From a bacterium (GTDB lineage Bacteria > Margulisbacteria > Marinamargulisbacteria > UBA817 > JABISL01): a stretch of DNA of 37,453 bases. The stretch is taken from contig JABISL010000036.1 of assembly GCA_018700055.1 (NCBI GenBank), positions 1 to 37,453 of the forward strand. Direction: 5' to 3'. The notes beneath the pieces were generated by a model. It ran no database searches. It was not told where the DNA came from and saw only the letters and a list, made by a program, of their open reading frames with translations. Numbering within the stretch: the stretch's first letter is position 1; every line of letters starts with the position of its first letter. Position numbers and translations under genes: made by a program. Positions 1-9,424 of this stretch are shown in pieces.

Positions 1-14
1 AACTTCACCAAACC

Positions 15-2636
15 ATGCGACGGTTAAACCCAGGGGTGGCGCGTGACATTGAGCGCATATCAATTGCACTGAAAACAGAGTCAGCAAGTGTATCGGAAGA
101 GGTTATATCTCATCAGGTAGATTATCTTACCCAAGGCACAGATACAGATGCCGAGAGGCGTATAATAAAATTGTTTGGCGCTGAGTCTCCAAGTGTGAAT
201 CCAGATACTTTTAAAGATATTGCTACGGGGGAGACTACTAAAGAGCAAATTTATCTAGATCTAAAACAACTCAATCTAATTACTTATAAACATACTCTTA
301 TGGCTGACTTCGACCCATCTAAGCCGTTACTCTTACCGAAGATCACTGACGAAAAAGTGGTTCAAGCGGTCAAGGATAAGCTAAGGGAACTAAGCCCTCT
401 TAATGGCCCGCACAAACAATTGATTCTGAAGCAATTAATGGTCAAGTCTCCAAATGCTTTCTTTAAGATGGCTGCCCAAGCGCCGATTAAATTTACTAAG
501 TTTATTGGAGATCAACTCAATTCAGAAGATGCCATAGATAAGCTGATTGAGCTTAGTCTCAAACACGGAAAAACAAAAGTAGTTACCGACACGATTAAGG
601 CATTCTTATCTAGAGATAAAACGTTGGAGGATTATTCTGTATCAGAGTCCGAGGACTTCGAAAAGGCAGCCGCTACATACCTTAACCATGTCAAAGGTAA
701 ATACCATCAGCACCAAGTGGTAGAGGACTGGGTTAATGATATGGGGGGTGATACCTCTAAATGGCGTGTCTCTGATAGAGGTGGTCTAGATAAGTTATTC
801 GAAACTCATCCTAACTTTATGTTGAATCCAGCCTTCAAAAACATGTGGGTCCAAATGATTAATAACTACGATAATCTCCCTATCTATAGTAGAAAAGGTG
901 GTATGACGGATCCTTTAAATGATCAAAATAATTACATGCAGTTTACGGTGAAGAGGGTACTAGATTGGTCCACAGATAAATCATTTGAACAGCAATGGAC
1001 CCAGAATCTCCCTCCTGAAGAACCCAAAGTTTCCCATGCACCTTCAGATGATCAATTAACTAGTGAATTAAGACGGCTAGAAGGGGAAGAAGGTCTATCT
1101 GTAGCGAGTCCATCAACTGCAGAGGGGTCCCTATCAAGCGCCGAAGAAGAGTCCATTGATATTGAGCTAATTGAAGGGTTAAACGCGATGGAAGGTAGTA
1201 GTGAGAGCGTATCGGATGATGTTGAGTTATTAGATGGGATGGATGCATTAGAAGAAGGAAGCGAGGTAGTATCCGATCCTATCGAAGGTCAGTTAAGAGG
1301 GTTGCTTGGCGCTGATTCTGCAGTGGATCTAGAGTCAGAAGCAAGGGCTACCGACTTAGTTGAAGAGCTCGGTCATTTGGTTGGGTATGAAGACACAGAG
1401 TATGTGAATCGTCGCATACAAGCCTATGCATTTTTAGGCGAATTTTTGACAGGTGCGAAGGGAAATGACAAGAACGCTCATCTCCAACGCCAGGAGGTCT
1501 TTATCAAACAAATGGTCACTCTATATCCGAAAGATTTGATAAGGCTTCTACACTACACGGCAGATAAGGCGCCAGAAGGACAGCGGGAGAAAAAGTTAGC
1601 AAATCTATACCTGCTAGTGAATGAACGTGTAAGAAACAGAAGAAGCCCAATTGAGGCCCCTATGGATCCTTATGCCTTGATGGTAGAACTGATAGGGCAG
1701 TTGGATATGAAAGTAAATCGTGGGATAGACGCTGATGGAAATAAGACCTTGGTCAGTCTAGCCGATCGATTAGATCAAGAAGGGAAGACGGTTACCGAAG
1801 AAGATAAGCGCGTACTTGAGCTTACCGAAGAAGATGCGACGATTGGCTTGGCCAATTTGGTGATACTTCCCAATCCAGAAGAATCTCAATCAAAGAAGTT
1901 CTCTACCCAGCTCTCAGAACTCCTACGTCAGTCGAATGATGAAGATAATACCCAGAAGGTAGATATCCAACAATTAGAAAAACTAAATCCGTTTCAACCA
2001 GGGGCGGGTGCCGAACTTTTAAAAGGTCGAGAATGGATATACATAGAAATGTTGCTCAAACTGGAACCTCTCATGGGGACTAAGTCGTTCCAGGCCTTAT
2101 TGGAGAAACAAGGATATCTGAAGACTCTTTCTAAGACGATTATCGAAGGAAGATGGCTGAAGAATAGTCATCCAAGCAATGCCGGTTACAATAAACGCTT
2201 AGTGACGGATTTAGGACGATTAGAGGGCCGCCGCCTAGCAGGAACGAAAGAACTTCCCGACAGAGTACTGGTAGACGCAGAAATGGAGAAAGCGCTTCAA
2301 GATATGATGAAGAAAGAAATTCTAAGCACATTTATGAAATCCGCCCCGCCGAGTGACCGGCTCGAGAAGGTGACGGATGCTTTGGATCTTGGTCACGCGG
2401 ATAGAGATAAGTTTATTAATGCTACGGATATTGCCTTTGAACCCGAGGTAGAGGATCACACCCAATTAGCGGATCTTAGACGAATCAAGCATGAGACAAC
2501 AGGTATTCTGCCTGATGAACCAGACGAATATGCCAAAAAGTTAGGTAATTTGAATAAGATGTTCGAAGAATTTAGAGCGGCTCAATCAGTTAAAGAATTT
2601 GGTGCCAGTGGAGCTTATGGGGGATACACTCTTTAG
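15..2636 (+). CDS. Hypothetical protein with acidic central linker, 873 aa or longer
   Basis: I do not recognise a family. The frame is open upstream to the window edge, so the ATG at 15 may not be the true start and the gene may be truncated. The protein is hydrophilic, with no signal peptide or membrane segment. Three parts are visible: a mainly helical N-terminal region (about residues 1-330); a Ser/Glu/Asp-rich low-complexity linker (about 340-440) with two imperfect repeats of about 19 residues, beginning ELIEGLNAMEG and ELLDGMDALEE; and a second helical region (about 445-840) ending in a Gly/Tyr-rich tail. A short stretch near residue 140 (LKQLMVKSPNAFFKM) resembles one near residue 500 (IKQMVTLYPKDLIRL), which hints at an internal duplication. 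It is followed 18 bases later by a small membrane protein with its own -10 box. Coding is convincing from length; function is unknown. Confidence 0.8.
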   Translation: MRRLNPGVARDIERISIALKTESASVSEEVISHQVDYLTQGTDTDAERRIIKLFGAESPSVNPDTFKDIATGETTKEQIYLDLKQLNLITYKHTLMADFDPSKPLLLPKITDEKVVQAVKDKLRELSPLNGPHKQLILKQLMVKSPNAFFKMAAQAPIKFTKFIGDQLNSEDAIDKLIELSLKHGKTKVVTDTIKAFLSRDKTLEDYSVSESEDFEKAAATYLNHVKGKYHQHQVVEDWVNDMGGDTSKWRVSDRGGLDKLFETHPNFMLNPAFKNMWVQMINNYDNLPIYSRKGGMTDPLNDQNNYMQFTVKRVLDWSTDKSFEQQWTQNLPPEEPKVSHAPSDDQLTSELRRLEGEEGLSVASPSTAEGSLSSAEEESIDIELIEGLNAMEGSSESVSDDVELLDGMDALEEGSEVVSDPIEGQLRGLLGADSAVDLESEARATDLVEELGHLVGYEDTEYVNRRIQAYAFLGEFLTGAKGNDKNAHLQRQEVFIKQMVTLYPKDLIRLLHYTADKAPEGQREKKLANLYLLVNERVRNRRSPIEAPMDPYALMVELIGQLDMKVNRGIDADGNKTLVSLADRLDQEGKTVTEEDKRVLELTEEDATIGLANLVILPNPEESQSKKFSTQLSELLRQSNDEDNTQKVDIQQLEKLNPFQPGAGAELLKGREWIYIEMLLKLEPLMGTKSFQALLEKQGYLKTLSKTIIEGRWLKNSHPSNAGYNKRLVTDLGRLEGRRLAGTKELPDRVLVDAEMEKALQDMMKKEILSTFMKSAPPSDRLEKVTDALDLGHADRDKFINATDIAFEPEVEDHTQLADLRRIKHETTGILPDEPDEYAKKLGNLNKMFEEFRAAQSVKEFGASGAYGGYTL

Positions 2637-2641
2637 CAGGG

Positions 2642-2647
2642 TATAAT
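2642..2647 (+). promoter_or_regulatory. -10 box for the small membrane protein (leaderless arrangement)
   Basis: A perfect TATAAT lies 7 bases before the ATG at 2655. With usual spacing, transcription would begin at the start codon itself. No good -35 hexamer or Shine-Dalgarno sequence is visible. Confidence 0.55.
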
Positions 2648-2654
2648 AACCATT

Positions 2655-2990
2655 ATGTCAGGTTCAATGATTCTATTATATGTTGGCGCTATAGTATTGG
2701 TTGTAGTCACCACACTACTCCGTATATGGCTCTACTATCGCAACTACCTCCGTGCCCGTATTTCGATGGAAAAGGGGGCGAAGGAGATGGTGGATAAGAT
2801 GGTGTTACTCAAACAGAAGAATCCGGATAGCGTAGACTCACTGGCGGCATTTCGTCAGCAGTATCATGAATACACCTTAGATCGCAGAAGCCGTAAAAAA
2901 GCCGCTCAGCAAGAAAAGGACGAGTCTGTGAATCAGTTACGAAAAGATGCGGGATTAACCCCTTACGAGAGTGACTCTACCCAGTCTTGA
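2655..2990 (+). CDS. Small single-pass membrane protein, 111 aa, unknown function
   Basis: Residues 5-27 form one strongly hydrophobic helix (ILLYVGAIVLVVVTTLLRIW), followed by a basic, helical, charged tail with many Lys/Arg/Glu, so it is probably a bitopic inner-membrane protein with a cytoplasmic tail. I do not recognise the family. The start is supported by a TATAAT box 7 bases upstream. The 3' end overlaps the end of the convergent aminotransferase gene by 28 bases, and no terminator is visible between them. Confidence 0.7.
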   Translation: MSGSMILLYVGAIVLVVVTTLLRIWLYYRNYLRARISMEKGAKEMVDKMVLLKQKNPDSVDSLAAFRQQYHEYTLDRRSRKKAAQQEKDESVNQLRKDAGLTPYESDSTQS

Positions 2991-4174
2991 ATTCGTTGAA
3001 GTCCGGTCTCAATTGCTGTTGTGGATGTCGCGTAAGATAATCGCATACATGTGTCATCACCAAAGCCGATACCCGGTACACAAGCCACTTGCGCTTCTTT
3101 TAACAAATACTCACAAAACACCATGGAGTCAGTAATGACACCAGTGGCCGATTTTTTGCCAAAGCAGTCGGAGATCTTAGGGAATGCATAGAATGCCCCA
3201 TCAGGTTCCGAACAAGAGATTCCAGGGATGGCATTTAATCGAGAGACCATTAGTTGGCGTCGTTTGTTAAACTCTTTTCCCATGTCAGCGACCACTTGTT
3301 GAGGTCCTGTAAGTGCTTCTAGAGCTGCCCACTGAGCAGATGAGGTAGGATTAGAGGTAATATGGCTCTGCATTCGAGACATGCCGCCAGCAATAGCGGA
3401 ATGACTAGCAGTGTAACCAATGCGCCAGCCTGTCATGGCATAGGCTTTGGATACGCCATTAACAATAACGGTTCGCTCTTTCATCTCATCTGATATTTGC
3501 GCAATACTGATATGCGGATTCGTGCCATAGATTAGTTTTTCATAGATCTCATCTGACATAACCATTAATTGATCATGACCCAAAACCACTTCGGCAATGG
3601 CTTCCAACTCCGATTGGGTATACAGCATACCGGTGGGGTTGGAGGGAGAGTTGAGGATAAGGACCTTAGATCGAGGCGTAAGTGTTTGAGCTAGTTGCTC
3701 CGCAGTGATCTTGAAGTTCTGCTCAGCGCCCGCGGAAATAACAACAGGGACACCATCTACTAATCGTGTCTGTTCTGGATAGCTAACCCAATACGGAGCG
3801 GGAATAATGACTTCATCGCCAGGGTTAATCAATGCGGCTAATACATTGTATACAGAGTGCTTAGCACCACAAGAGACAACGATATCAGAAGGGGAGTAGC
3901 TGAGCCCTTGGTCCGCTTTAAGTTTGTCACAGATAGCCTTTTTGAGTTCAATAATGCCAGATGCTGGCGTATAACGGTTGTGTCCATCTTGAATCGCTTT
4001 AATACCCGCGGCTTTGATGAAGTCAGGGGTATCAAAGTCAGGCTCTCCGGCCCCAAACCCAATAACATCTTGTCCGGCTTGGCGGAGTTCTTTGGCCAAG
4101 TTGGAAATACTCATAGTAAGGCTGGGTTGAACGGCATTTGCACGATCGGATAATGATGATGGTTTAGTTGGCAT
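2963..4174 (-). CDS. Pyridoxal-phosphate aminotransferase, class I/II (aspartate aminotransferase type)
   Basis: At 403 aa this is the full length of bacterial class Ib aspartate aminotransferases. Fold type I features are clear: a substrate-loop motif GAGEPDFDTPDFIKAA near residue 40, NSPSNPTG, a DEIYEKL segment, and the PLP Schiff-base lysine in VSKAYAMTGWRIGY. A C-terminal arginine segment (MRLSYATS) fits binding of the substrate carboxylate. It interconverts aspartate and oxaloacetate, or related amino/keto acids, in the cytoplasm. It is the last gene of a four-gene minus-strand operon. Its ATG overlaps the stop of the upstream SMR gene, with GGAG about 6 bases before the start. Because it sits behind a nucleotide-sugar dehydratase, a role in amino-sugar synthesis could be considered. 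However, the sequence is of the aspartate type rather than the DegT/ArnB type, so co-transcription may be incidental. Confidence 0.9.
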   Translation of the reverse strand: MPTKPSSLSDRANAVQPSLTMSISNLAKELRQAGQDVIGFGAGEPDFDTPDFIKAAGIKAIQDGHNRYTPASGIIELKKAICDKLKADQGLSYSPSDIVVSCGAKHSVYNVLAALINPGDEVIIPAPYWVSYPEQTRLVDGVPVVISAGAEQNFKITAEQLAQTLTPRSKVLILNSPSNPTGMLYTQSELEAIAEVVLGHDQLMVMSDEIYEKLIYGTNPHISIAQISDEMKERTVIVNGVSKAYAMTGWRIGYTASHSAIAGGMSRMQSHITSNPTSSAQWAALEALTGPQQVVADMGKEFNKRRQLMVSRLNAIPGISCSEPDGAFYAFPKISDCFGKKSATGVITDSMVFCEYLLKEAQVACVPGIGFGDDTCMRLSYATSTTAIETGLQRIQDWVESLS

Positions 4175-4577
4175 CTTTGACTCCTTCAGATTCAGAATAA
4201 GGGCTTCTTGATATAACGATTAGTCCGGCAATAATAAAAACCATGGCGACTAAGCGAGTTAGTGTGACTTGTTCCCCGAAAAATAACCGGGACCCGACTA
4301 GTATAGCAACATAATTTAGACTTAAAAAAGGATAGGCATAAGAGAGCTCGAATTTGGAAAGTCCAACCACCCACAATAATCCGGCACAGACGATAGAAAG
4401 TACACTGATAATAATAGGGGGGCTGGTAAAGAATAGAATCAATCCAGCCTTATCGGGGGTTATCGCGGTTTCATTCGCGGCAAACTTAAGCAAAAACTCG
4501 CCAAACACAGAAAAGACGATGGGAAGAAATATAAAAAAGATATGATTCTTAATTAACGTAGATTTGGAAGTAGTCAT
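4164..4577 (-). CDS. SMR/EamA-type small membrane transporter subunit, ArnE-like (second of a pair)
   Basis: 137 aa with four predicted membrane helices (about residues 10-30, 45-68, 75-98, 103-122). The segment LSYAYPFLSLNYVAI and a glutamate near the start of helix 4 (FFGEQVT) are typical of half-size drug/metabolite transporters of the SMR and ArnE/ArnF kind. Such proteins act as dimers; ArnE/ArnF pairs flip undecaprenyl-phosphate-linked sugars across the inner membrane. Its ATG overlaps the stop of the preceding SMR gene (ATGA), so the two are translationally coupled and probably form a heterodimer. It lies downstream of a membrane nucleotide-sugar dehydratase, which fits export of a modified lipid-linked sugar. 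Substrate not determinable; a multidrug or polyamine exporter is the alternative. Confidence 0.8.
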   Translation of the reverse strand: MTTSKSTLIKNHIFFIFLPIVFSVFGEFLLKFAANETAITPDKAGLILFFTSPPIIISVLSIVCAGLLWVVGLSKFELSYAYPFLSLNYVAILVGSRLFFGEQVTLTRLVAMVFIIAGLIVISRSPYSESEGVKDAN

Positions 4578-4930
4578 AATCCAAATACCAAAATTAACGA
4601 GCCAAAACTAATTAGACCCATTCCTACCCACTTATAAGTATCCAGCTGTTCTTGGAAGAATACCTTTCCGCCGATCATGATCAATACAAAACATATGCTA
4701 AACAAGGGGTAAGCGAAGCTGAGATCGAAGTTGGATAGTACCATTCCCCAAAGCCAAAAGTTGCAAATCGCCAATAGCCCAGCGATCCAAATGACGGGCG
4801 TGGATAGCATCTTCAAAAAGTTAGGGATAACACTCGATGCAGAGTCAAAGTTGAGTCGGTTAACCGCAAACTTAAATCCCAAATCGGAGCAGATACGAAT
4901 TATTAATGAACTTACTAAAACCCAAATCAT
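4574..4930 (-). CDS. SMR/EamA-type small membrane transporter subunit, ArnE-like (first of a pair)
   Basis: I start the protein at 4930 (118 aa, beginning MIWVLVSSL). This ATG overlaps the stop codon of the dehydratase gene as ATGA, and it begins directly at the first membrane helix. A longer reading from 5017 would add 29 charged residues of no obvious purpose. Four hydrophobic helices are visible. The motif LSFAYPLFSICFVLI followed by FFQEQL parallels the partner's LSYAYPFLSLNYV and FFGEQV, so the two are paralogues. Known half-size SMR and ArnE/F proteins work as dimers; a heterodimeric flippase or exporter is inferred from the gene pair. Confidence 0.8.
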   Translation of the reverse strand: MIWVLVSSLIIRICSDLGFKFAVNRLNFDSASSVIPNFLKMLSTPVIWIAGLLAICNFWLWGMVLSNFDLSFAYPLFSICFVLIMIGGKVFFQEQLDTYKWVGMGLISFGSLILVFGL

Positions 4931-6807
4931 GATGTTTTTTGAACCTTTTTTGGTTGTGTTTTTTCGACGACCGACATAAGTAGCTCCTTCTGTGTACTCG
5001 ATTCCTGAAGCATACAATTATCAAGCAATACTTCGATGTCTCGATGGACCTCTTCTTTATTAAAAGCGTAAGGTCGCGTTATTAAGATTTTTTTGTGCGG
5101 TGTTTCTTTGAGATCTTCTTTGCTGAAAAAGAGCTCTTCATAGAGTTTTTCACCAGGCCTTAGCCCTACATATTTGATGTCTATATCCTTCCCTTCTTCC
5201 AGTCCAGAAAGACGGATAATATCTTTGGCGAGGTCCACGATTTTAATCGGATCGCCCATGTCCAATACGAAGATTTCGCCCCCTTCACAGAGCGCCCCAG
5301 TCTGAATAACGAGACGGACGGCTTCGGTGATTGTCATGAAGAATCGAGTGATGTCAGGATGAGTCACTGTTAGCGGCCCCCCTTGCTCAATTTGTCGACG
5401 GAAGAGAGGGACGACGCTTCCACGTGAGCCCAAGACATTTCCAAACCGAACGGCTGAAAACTTGGTGTCACTATCCCGAGCTTGGATTTGCATTAATACT
5501 TCACAGAGTCGTTTGGTAGCGCCCATACAATTGACGGTGTTTACTGCCTTGTCCGTGGAGATTAATACGCAGTGCTTGGCCTTATAGTCATGTGCGAGTT
5601 CCAAGACATTTTTAGTGCCCAATACATTATTTAATACGACTTCTTGAACATTAGATTCCATCAAGGGGACTTGTTTGTAAGCCGCAGAGTGAAAGATAAC
5701 ATCAGGCGTTTTGGATTGAAATATTTGATCCATACGCGCTCTGTTTTTGACATCCGCAATGATGGGAGTCACTCGTGATTTACCCTTTGGTATTTTTTGT
5801 AAAGCCAAATCGATTTGGTAGAGGTGATCTTCGCAATTTTCCACTAGGATAAGCTCACGGGGGGAGAATGACATGATTTGACGACAGAGTTCTGACCCAA
5901 TCGAGCCTCCTGCGCCGGTAACCAATATAGAGCTGCCTGAAATATAACGAGCTATGGAGCTCACATCGGTTTCAACTACTTTTCGTCTGAGCAAATCGTC
6001 GATACGTACTTTTCGTAATTGGTCGACGGCAACACGGCCATCAATGATCTCATGCAATGCAGGTGTGATCATGGAATGAAGGCTAGACTTTTCACATTCC
6101 GAGACGATACGCCGTATGGTTTTTCCATCCCCAGAAGGGACTGCAATGATGGCTTCTTGTATCTTATGTTTTTTGACAATCAAGGAGAGGTCTTTTGTCG
6201 TTCCCATGACAGGTAAGCGGTGAATGTTACGTCCGCCCAAATGGGTGTTGTCATCCACGAACCCCACGATGTTGTACTTGGATGAGGAGACTCTTAAGAG
6301 TTCCCGGGCGACCATTTCTCCAGCGTCACCTGCCCCAATAATAATGGTATTTACTTTGTTTTTAGGGGTGTTGGCGAGTTGTTTTCGACTGAATACATAG
6401 TCTCTATAGAGTCGTAGACCAATGCGAACCCCACCAACGGCCATGATGTTAAGCGTCCAATCGATGACCAAAACGCTTTTGGGAAATCCTTTGCCTTCGG
6501 TTAAGAATAAGATTGCCATGATATAAAGAGAACTAAGCGTGACTGCTTTTACGATACTTACCAGTTCTTTGATAGAAGCATACCGCCATAAGAACACATA
6601 GAGCCCACTGCTACGGAATGTAATAACGCGAACCAAAACAACCAATGGGATGAGCCATCCGAAATGGGTAATTATCGCTGGCAACTCTTGAAGCGGATAT
6701 TTGAGCAGAAATCCACTTAGTAACGTAGCTACGGCGCATAACGAATCAATAAAAATAAGGATCCATGCGCGCTGACTAGCAGATAGGGTATTTATCCAAG
6801 AAATCAT
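4927..6807 (-). CDS. Membrane-bound nucleotide-sugar 4,6-dehydratase (PglF/WbpM/CapD family)
   Basis: 626 aa, full length for the family. The N-terminus has about four membrane helices (residues 10-125). A Rossmann CoA-binding-like domain follows ([16 protein letters not shown], about 150-280), then the catalytic extended-SDR domain ([17 protein letters not shown], from about 293). The catalytic segment [18 protein letters not shown] carries the Thr-Asp-Lys arrangement of PglF-type enzymes, which use it instead of the usual YxxxK. These enzymes convert UDP-GlcNAc to the 4-keto-6-deoxy sugar, the first step toward bacillosamine-like or other deoxyamino sugars for glycans. It is the first gene of an operon with two ArnE-like flippase halves and an aminotransferase. 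The start is supported by a promoter (TTGCGT, 17 bases, TAGAGT) ending 9 bases before the ATG. Confidence 0.92.
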   Translation of the reverse strand: MISWINTLSASQRAWILIFIDSLCAVATLLSGFLLKYPLQELPAIITHFGWLIPLVVLVRVITFRSSGLYVFLWRYASIKELVSIVKAVTLSSLYIMAILFLTEGKGFPKSVLVIDWTLNIMAVGGVRIGLRLYRDYVFSRKQLANTPKNKVNTIIIGAGDAGEMVARELLRVSSSKYNIVGFVDDNTHLGGRNIHRLPVMGTTKDLSLIVKKHKIQEAIIAVPSGDGKTIRRIVSECEKSSLHSMITPALHEIIDGRVAVDQLRKVRIDDLLRRKVVETDVSSIARYISGSSILVTGAGGSIGSELCRQIMSFSPRELILVENCEDHLYQIDLALQKIPKGKSRVTPIIADVKNRARMDQIFQSKTPDVIFHSAAYKQVPLMESNVQEVVLNNVLGTKNVLELAHDYKAKHCVLISTDKAVNTVNCMGATKRLCEVLMQIQARDSDTKFSAVRFGNVLGSRGSVVPLFRRQIEQGGPLTVTHPDITRFFMTITEAVRLVIQTGALCEGGEIFVLDMGDPIKIVDLAKDIIRLSGLEEGKDIDIKYVGLRPGEKLYEELFFSKEDLKETPHKKILITRPYAFNKEEVHRDIEVLLDNCMLQESSTQKELLMSVVEKTQPKKVQKTS

Positions 6808-6816
6808 AACCCAAAT

Positions 6817-6845
6817 ACTCTACGATTTTTGCTGTATTTACGCAA
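6817..6845 (-). promoter_or_regulatory. Promoter of the dehydratase-flippase operon
   Basis: On the minus strand, TTGCGT (6840-6845) and TAGAGT (6817-6822) are separated by 17 bases. The -10 box ends 9 bases before the ATG at 6807, so the leader would be only about 2-3 bases. It lies back to back with the yyaL-type promoter in a 64-base intergenic gap. Confidence 0.55.
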
Positions 6846-6859
6846 GGAAAGTCACCCCA

Positions 6860-6865
6860 TATAAT
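6860..6865 (+). promoter_or_regulatory. -10 box for the YyaL-type gene (leaderless arrangement)
   Basis: A perfect TATAAT sits 6 bases before the ATG at 6872, predicting transcription from or within a base or two of the start codon. No Shine-Dalgarno sequence fits in the gap. Confidence 0.55.
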
Positions 6866-6871
6866 AGGGCT

Positions 6872-9094
6872 ATGACAAGACAATCACTCCCCAGTCCTGA
6901 AGCCATAGGAGCACTGCCTAGAGATGGTGGGCCTGAGTTTAATCGCCTCATTTTTGAGAGTAGTCCTTATCTTACGCAACATGCTCGGAATCCAGTGAAT
7001 TGGTATGCATGGAATAAAGAGGCCTGGGACTTAGCTCGGATGCTTAATAAGCCCGTTTTTTTGTCGGTTGGTTATGCCACATGTCATTGGTGTCACGTGA
7101 TGGAGAATGAGTGTTTCGCGGACCAAGAGGTGGCTGATGTCCTGAACAAACACTTTATCTGTATCAAGGTAGATAGAGAAGAGCGACCGGATCTCGATGA
7201 AATATATATGACAGTTACTCAGTTAATGACCCAACAAGGCGGCTGGCCCAATTCGTTATGGTTACTTCCGGATATGCGTCCTTGGTTTGCTGGCACATAC
7301 TTTCCCAAAGAAGACGTTGCTGGGCGTCCAGGGTTTCTAAGTGTTTTAGATAATTTGCTACATGCTTGGACTGAGCAGCCCGAAGAAGTCGAACAACAAG
7401 CAGTAAGACTTACTCGTGCCCTTCACGAAATGAATCAACATCAAGAAAGAGAGGGCGAATCTTCTCTCCGTCAAGAAGTGGTAGATACTGCGCTAATGAG
7501 AACATTGGGATCCTTTGATCCTCAGTGGGGCGGACAAAGAGGGGCGCCTAAGTTTCCGCCGCATCACACGATGGAACTGTGGCTCCAATCTGTAGAAAAA
7601 ACGGGCAACATGGATCATCGAAATGCACTCACCAAAACCCTTCATACAATGGCGAATGGGGGAATGTATGACCATGTGGGTGGGGGATTTCATCGTTACT
7701 CTACAGATGAAGAGTGGCGCTTGCCTCACTTTGAAAAAATGCTTTATGACAATGCGCAGTTGATTACCGTGTATTCAAAAGCGTATGCCCTCACGAAGGA
7801 TGAGAGATACCAGACGATTGTATCGGAAACCATTGATTGGCTTTGTCGAGATATGATGTCGCCCCAAGGCGGGTTCTATTCGGGATTGGATGCTGATAGC
7901 GAAGGGGAAGAAGGGACTTATTACATCTGGTCCGATTCCGAAGGAAAGTCGATCGCTGGGGATCAGTATGAGCAATGGGCTAAGTATTATGATATTCGCA
8001 GTGACGGGAATATTACTGATGAAGCTACCCAACAGCCTATTCCATCGAATGTTTGGTTTGTTCAGACGTATGATGCCGAGATTGCCGCTCAATTACGCCC
8101 CTTAAAGCCACTGTTTTTAAAAGAGCGATATAAACGAGAGGCGCCATTTACAGACACTAAGATTATTGCCGCCTGGAATGGGTTAATGATTGAGGCCTTG
8201 GCAACGGCCGGATCCGTATTTCAAAAAAAGGAATGGATTGATCAGGCAGTACGAACAGCAAGTTGGCTTAGAGAGACCATGTGGGTGTCTGACTCACTTT
8301 ATCGAATTGTAATGAATGAGAAAGTCAGTCAAAAAGGCTATTTAGATGACTATATGAGCTTGGCTAAAGGGTTGCTGTGCTTATCAGAGTTGACCCAAGA
8401 TTCGCAGTGGAGAGACTTTGCAGCAACCTTAATGGATCAGGCAAACGACCGATTTAAAGATGATGTAAACGGGGGGTATTATTTATCAGAAGACAGTCAT
8501 GGTGGATTGTTGCGCCCTAAGGATTGGACAGACAAGGCAGAACCCAACCCCAATGGCGTAGCATTACAGGTGCTATCTAAGATGGGTCGGATACCAGAAG
8601 CTTTGGATCATATCAAAGCCGGCGCTCATTGGATCGAAACGCAATCAATAGCGGTTCTCACAACAGTGTCTGGATTATGGGATACATTGGAGTCTGTTCG
8701 AATTAATTCCAAAAAAGACACATCGAATTTGTCCGAATGGCGAGTGGTTCAGTATCTTGAAGATGGATTGGATTGTGTTGTGGAAATATCACTTCCCAAA
8801 GGCAGTCATGTATTAGCATCAGAATCTGGGATGGTCTGGACTTCTGAGGACGCGGCTATTCAAATAGCCCCCAATTATCCCAGCGGAAAACGCCTAAAAG
8901 TAGAGTATCAAGACCAAGCGCCGTCTATTTTGGAAGGGACAGTTCAAATTCCAGTAACGATTAAATGGGCGGCTGATTGCCTCGAATTGGATCAAATAAC
9001 GATTACTCAAACCCTTAATCTCTGTACTGAAACTGCGTGCCAACCCGCTGTTCAAGAGACAGTTAGTCTTCCGACTAATAAATTCCTGCTATAA
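6872..9094 (+). CDS. yyaL: Thioredoxin-fold DUF255 protein (YyaL / SPATA20 family)
   Basis: 740 aa, close to the usual 650-750 of the family. The N-terminal thioredoxin-like domain (about residues 20-185) has the hallmark stretch [15 protein letters not shown] and the redox motif C71-H-W-C74 followed by HVMENECF. The remainder is an (alpha/alpha)6-barrel-like region related to N-acylglucosamine epimerase folds, with family signatures such as [20 protein letters not shown] and YDNAQLI. The biochemical role of these proteins is not settled; they are cytoplasmic and very widely conserved. The gene stands alone, divergent from the dehydratase operon, with its own leaderless-type promoter. The residues after about 655 are less conserved and Cys-containing. 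Family assignment is secure; function is not. Confidence 0.92.
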   Translation: MTRQSLPSPEAIGALPRDGGPEFNRLIFESSPYLTQHARNPVNWYAWNKEAWDLARMLNKPVFLSVGYATCHWCHVMENECFADQEVADVLNKHFICIKVDREERPDLDEIYMTVTQLMTQQGGWPNSLWLLPDMRPWFAGTYFPKEDVAGRPGFLSVLDNLLHAWTEQPEEVEQQAVRLTRALHEMNQHQEREGESSLRQEVVDTALMRTLGSFDPQWGGQRGAPKFPPHHTMELWLQSVEKTGNMDHRNALTKTLHTMANGGMYDHVGGGFHRYSTDEEWRLPHFEKMLYDNAQLITVYSKAYALTKDERYQTIVSETIDWLCRDMMSPQGGFYSGLDADSEGEEGTYYIWSDSEGKSIAGDQYEQWAKYYDIRSDGNITDEATQQPIPSNVWFVQTYDAEIAAQLRPLKPLFLKERYKREAPFTDTKIIAAWNGLMIEALATAGSVFQKKEWIDQAVRTASWLRETMWVSDSLYRIVMNEKVSQKGYLDDYMSLAKGLLCLSELTQDSQWRDFAATLMDQANDRFKDDVNGGYYLSEDSHGGLLRPKDWTDKAEPNPNGVALQVLSKMGRIPEALDHIKAGAHWIETQSIAVLTTVSGLWDTLESVRINSKKDTSNLSEWRVVQYLEDGLDCVVEISLPKGSHVLASESGMVWTSEDAAIQIAPNYPSGKRLKVEYQDQAPSILEGTVQIPVTIKWAADCLELDQITITQTLNLCTETACQPAVQETVSLPTNKFLL

Positions 9095-9112
9095 AAAACA
9101 CCGTTTTTCTTG
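9091..9112 (+). terminator. Possible weak terminator after the YyaL-type gene
   Basis: Just past the yyaL stop, AAAAAC and GTTTTT can pair around a 3-base loop and are followed by a T-rich run. The stem is short and AT-only apart from one pair, so this is a weak call. It separates yyaL from the next promoter. Confidence 0.25.
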
Positions 9113-9127
9113 CATGGTGCCAGATAC

Positions 9128-9133
9128 TATAAT
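9128..9133 (+). promoter_or_regulatory. -10 box for acylphosphatase-aspartokinase (leaderless arrangement)
   Basis: A perfect TATAAT sits 6 bases before the ATG at 9140. It decides the acylphosphatase start against an upstream in-frame ATG at 9110, which would lie before the promoter. Confidence 0.55.
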
Positions 9134-9139
9134 GAGTCT

Positions 9140-9424
9140 ATGACAGTTATTCAAAAACATATTCGTATTACAGGTCGCGTTCAAGGCGTGTTTTTTCGAG
9201 TCTCAACGCAAGAGAAGGCGATAGAGATAGGTGTAGCTGGGTGGGTTCGGAATAATCCAGACGGATCAGTAGAGTCCTTAATTCAAGGGTGTGAATCGGG
9301 TGTAAATGCCTTAGTTGAATGGTGTCACTCAGGCTCTGCCAATGCTCAGGTACAGCAAGTTCAGTTTCTGAGCCCAACTCAAACTTGCCTCAACCCACTA
9401 GAACGGTTTACCATAGAATCATGA
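9140..9424 (+). CDS. acyP: Acylphosphatase
   Basis: 94 aa from the chosen start, the normal size of the family. It has the signature GRVQGVFFRVSTQEKA, including the phosphate-binding loop and catalytic Arg (in VFFR), then GVAGWVRNNPDGSVE with the catalytic Asn in the second signature. It hydrolyses acyl phosphates such as acetyl phosphate or 1,3-bisphosphoglycerate in the cytoplasm. The ATG at 9140 lies 6 bases after a TATAAT box; an in-frame ATG at 9110 would precede that promoter. The stop overlaps the aspartokinase ATG by four bases (ATGA), so the two are co-translated. The C-terminal tail is slightly diverged. Confidence 0.92.
   Translation: MTVIQKHIRITGRVQGVFFRVSTQEKAIEIGVAGWVRNNPDGSVESLIQGCESGVNALVEWCHSGSANAQVQQVQFLSPTQTCLNPLERFTIES

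Noticed and set aside
4931-5017. N-terminal extension of the first SMR protein
   Set aside because: It overlaps the dehydratase by 91 bases, adds charged residues before the first membrane helix, and the ATGA overlap at 4927-4930 gives a normal start.
9110-9139. Longer acylphosphatase start at 9110
   Set aside because: The TATAAT box at 9128-9133 lies downstream of this ATG, and the extra ten residues are absent from the family.
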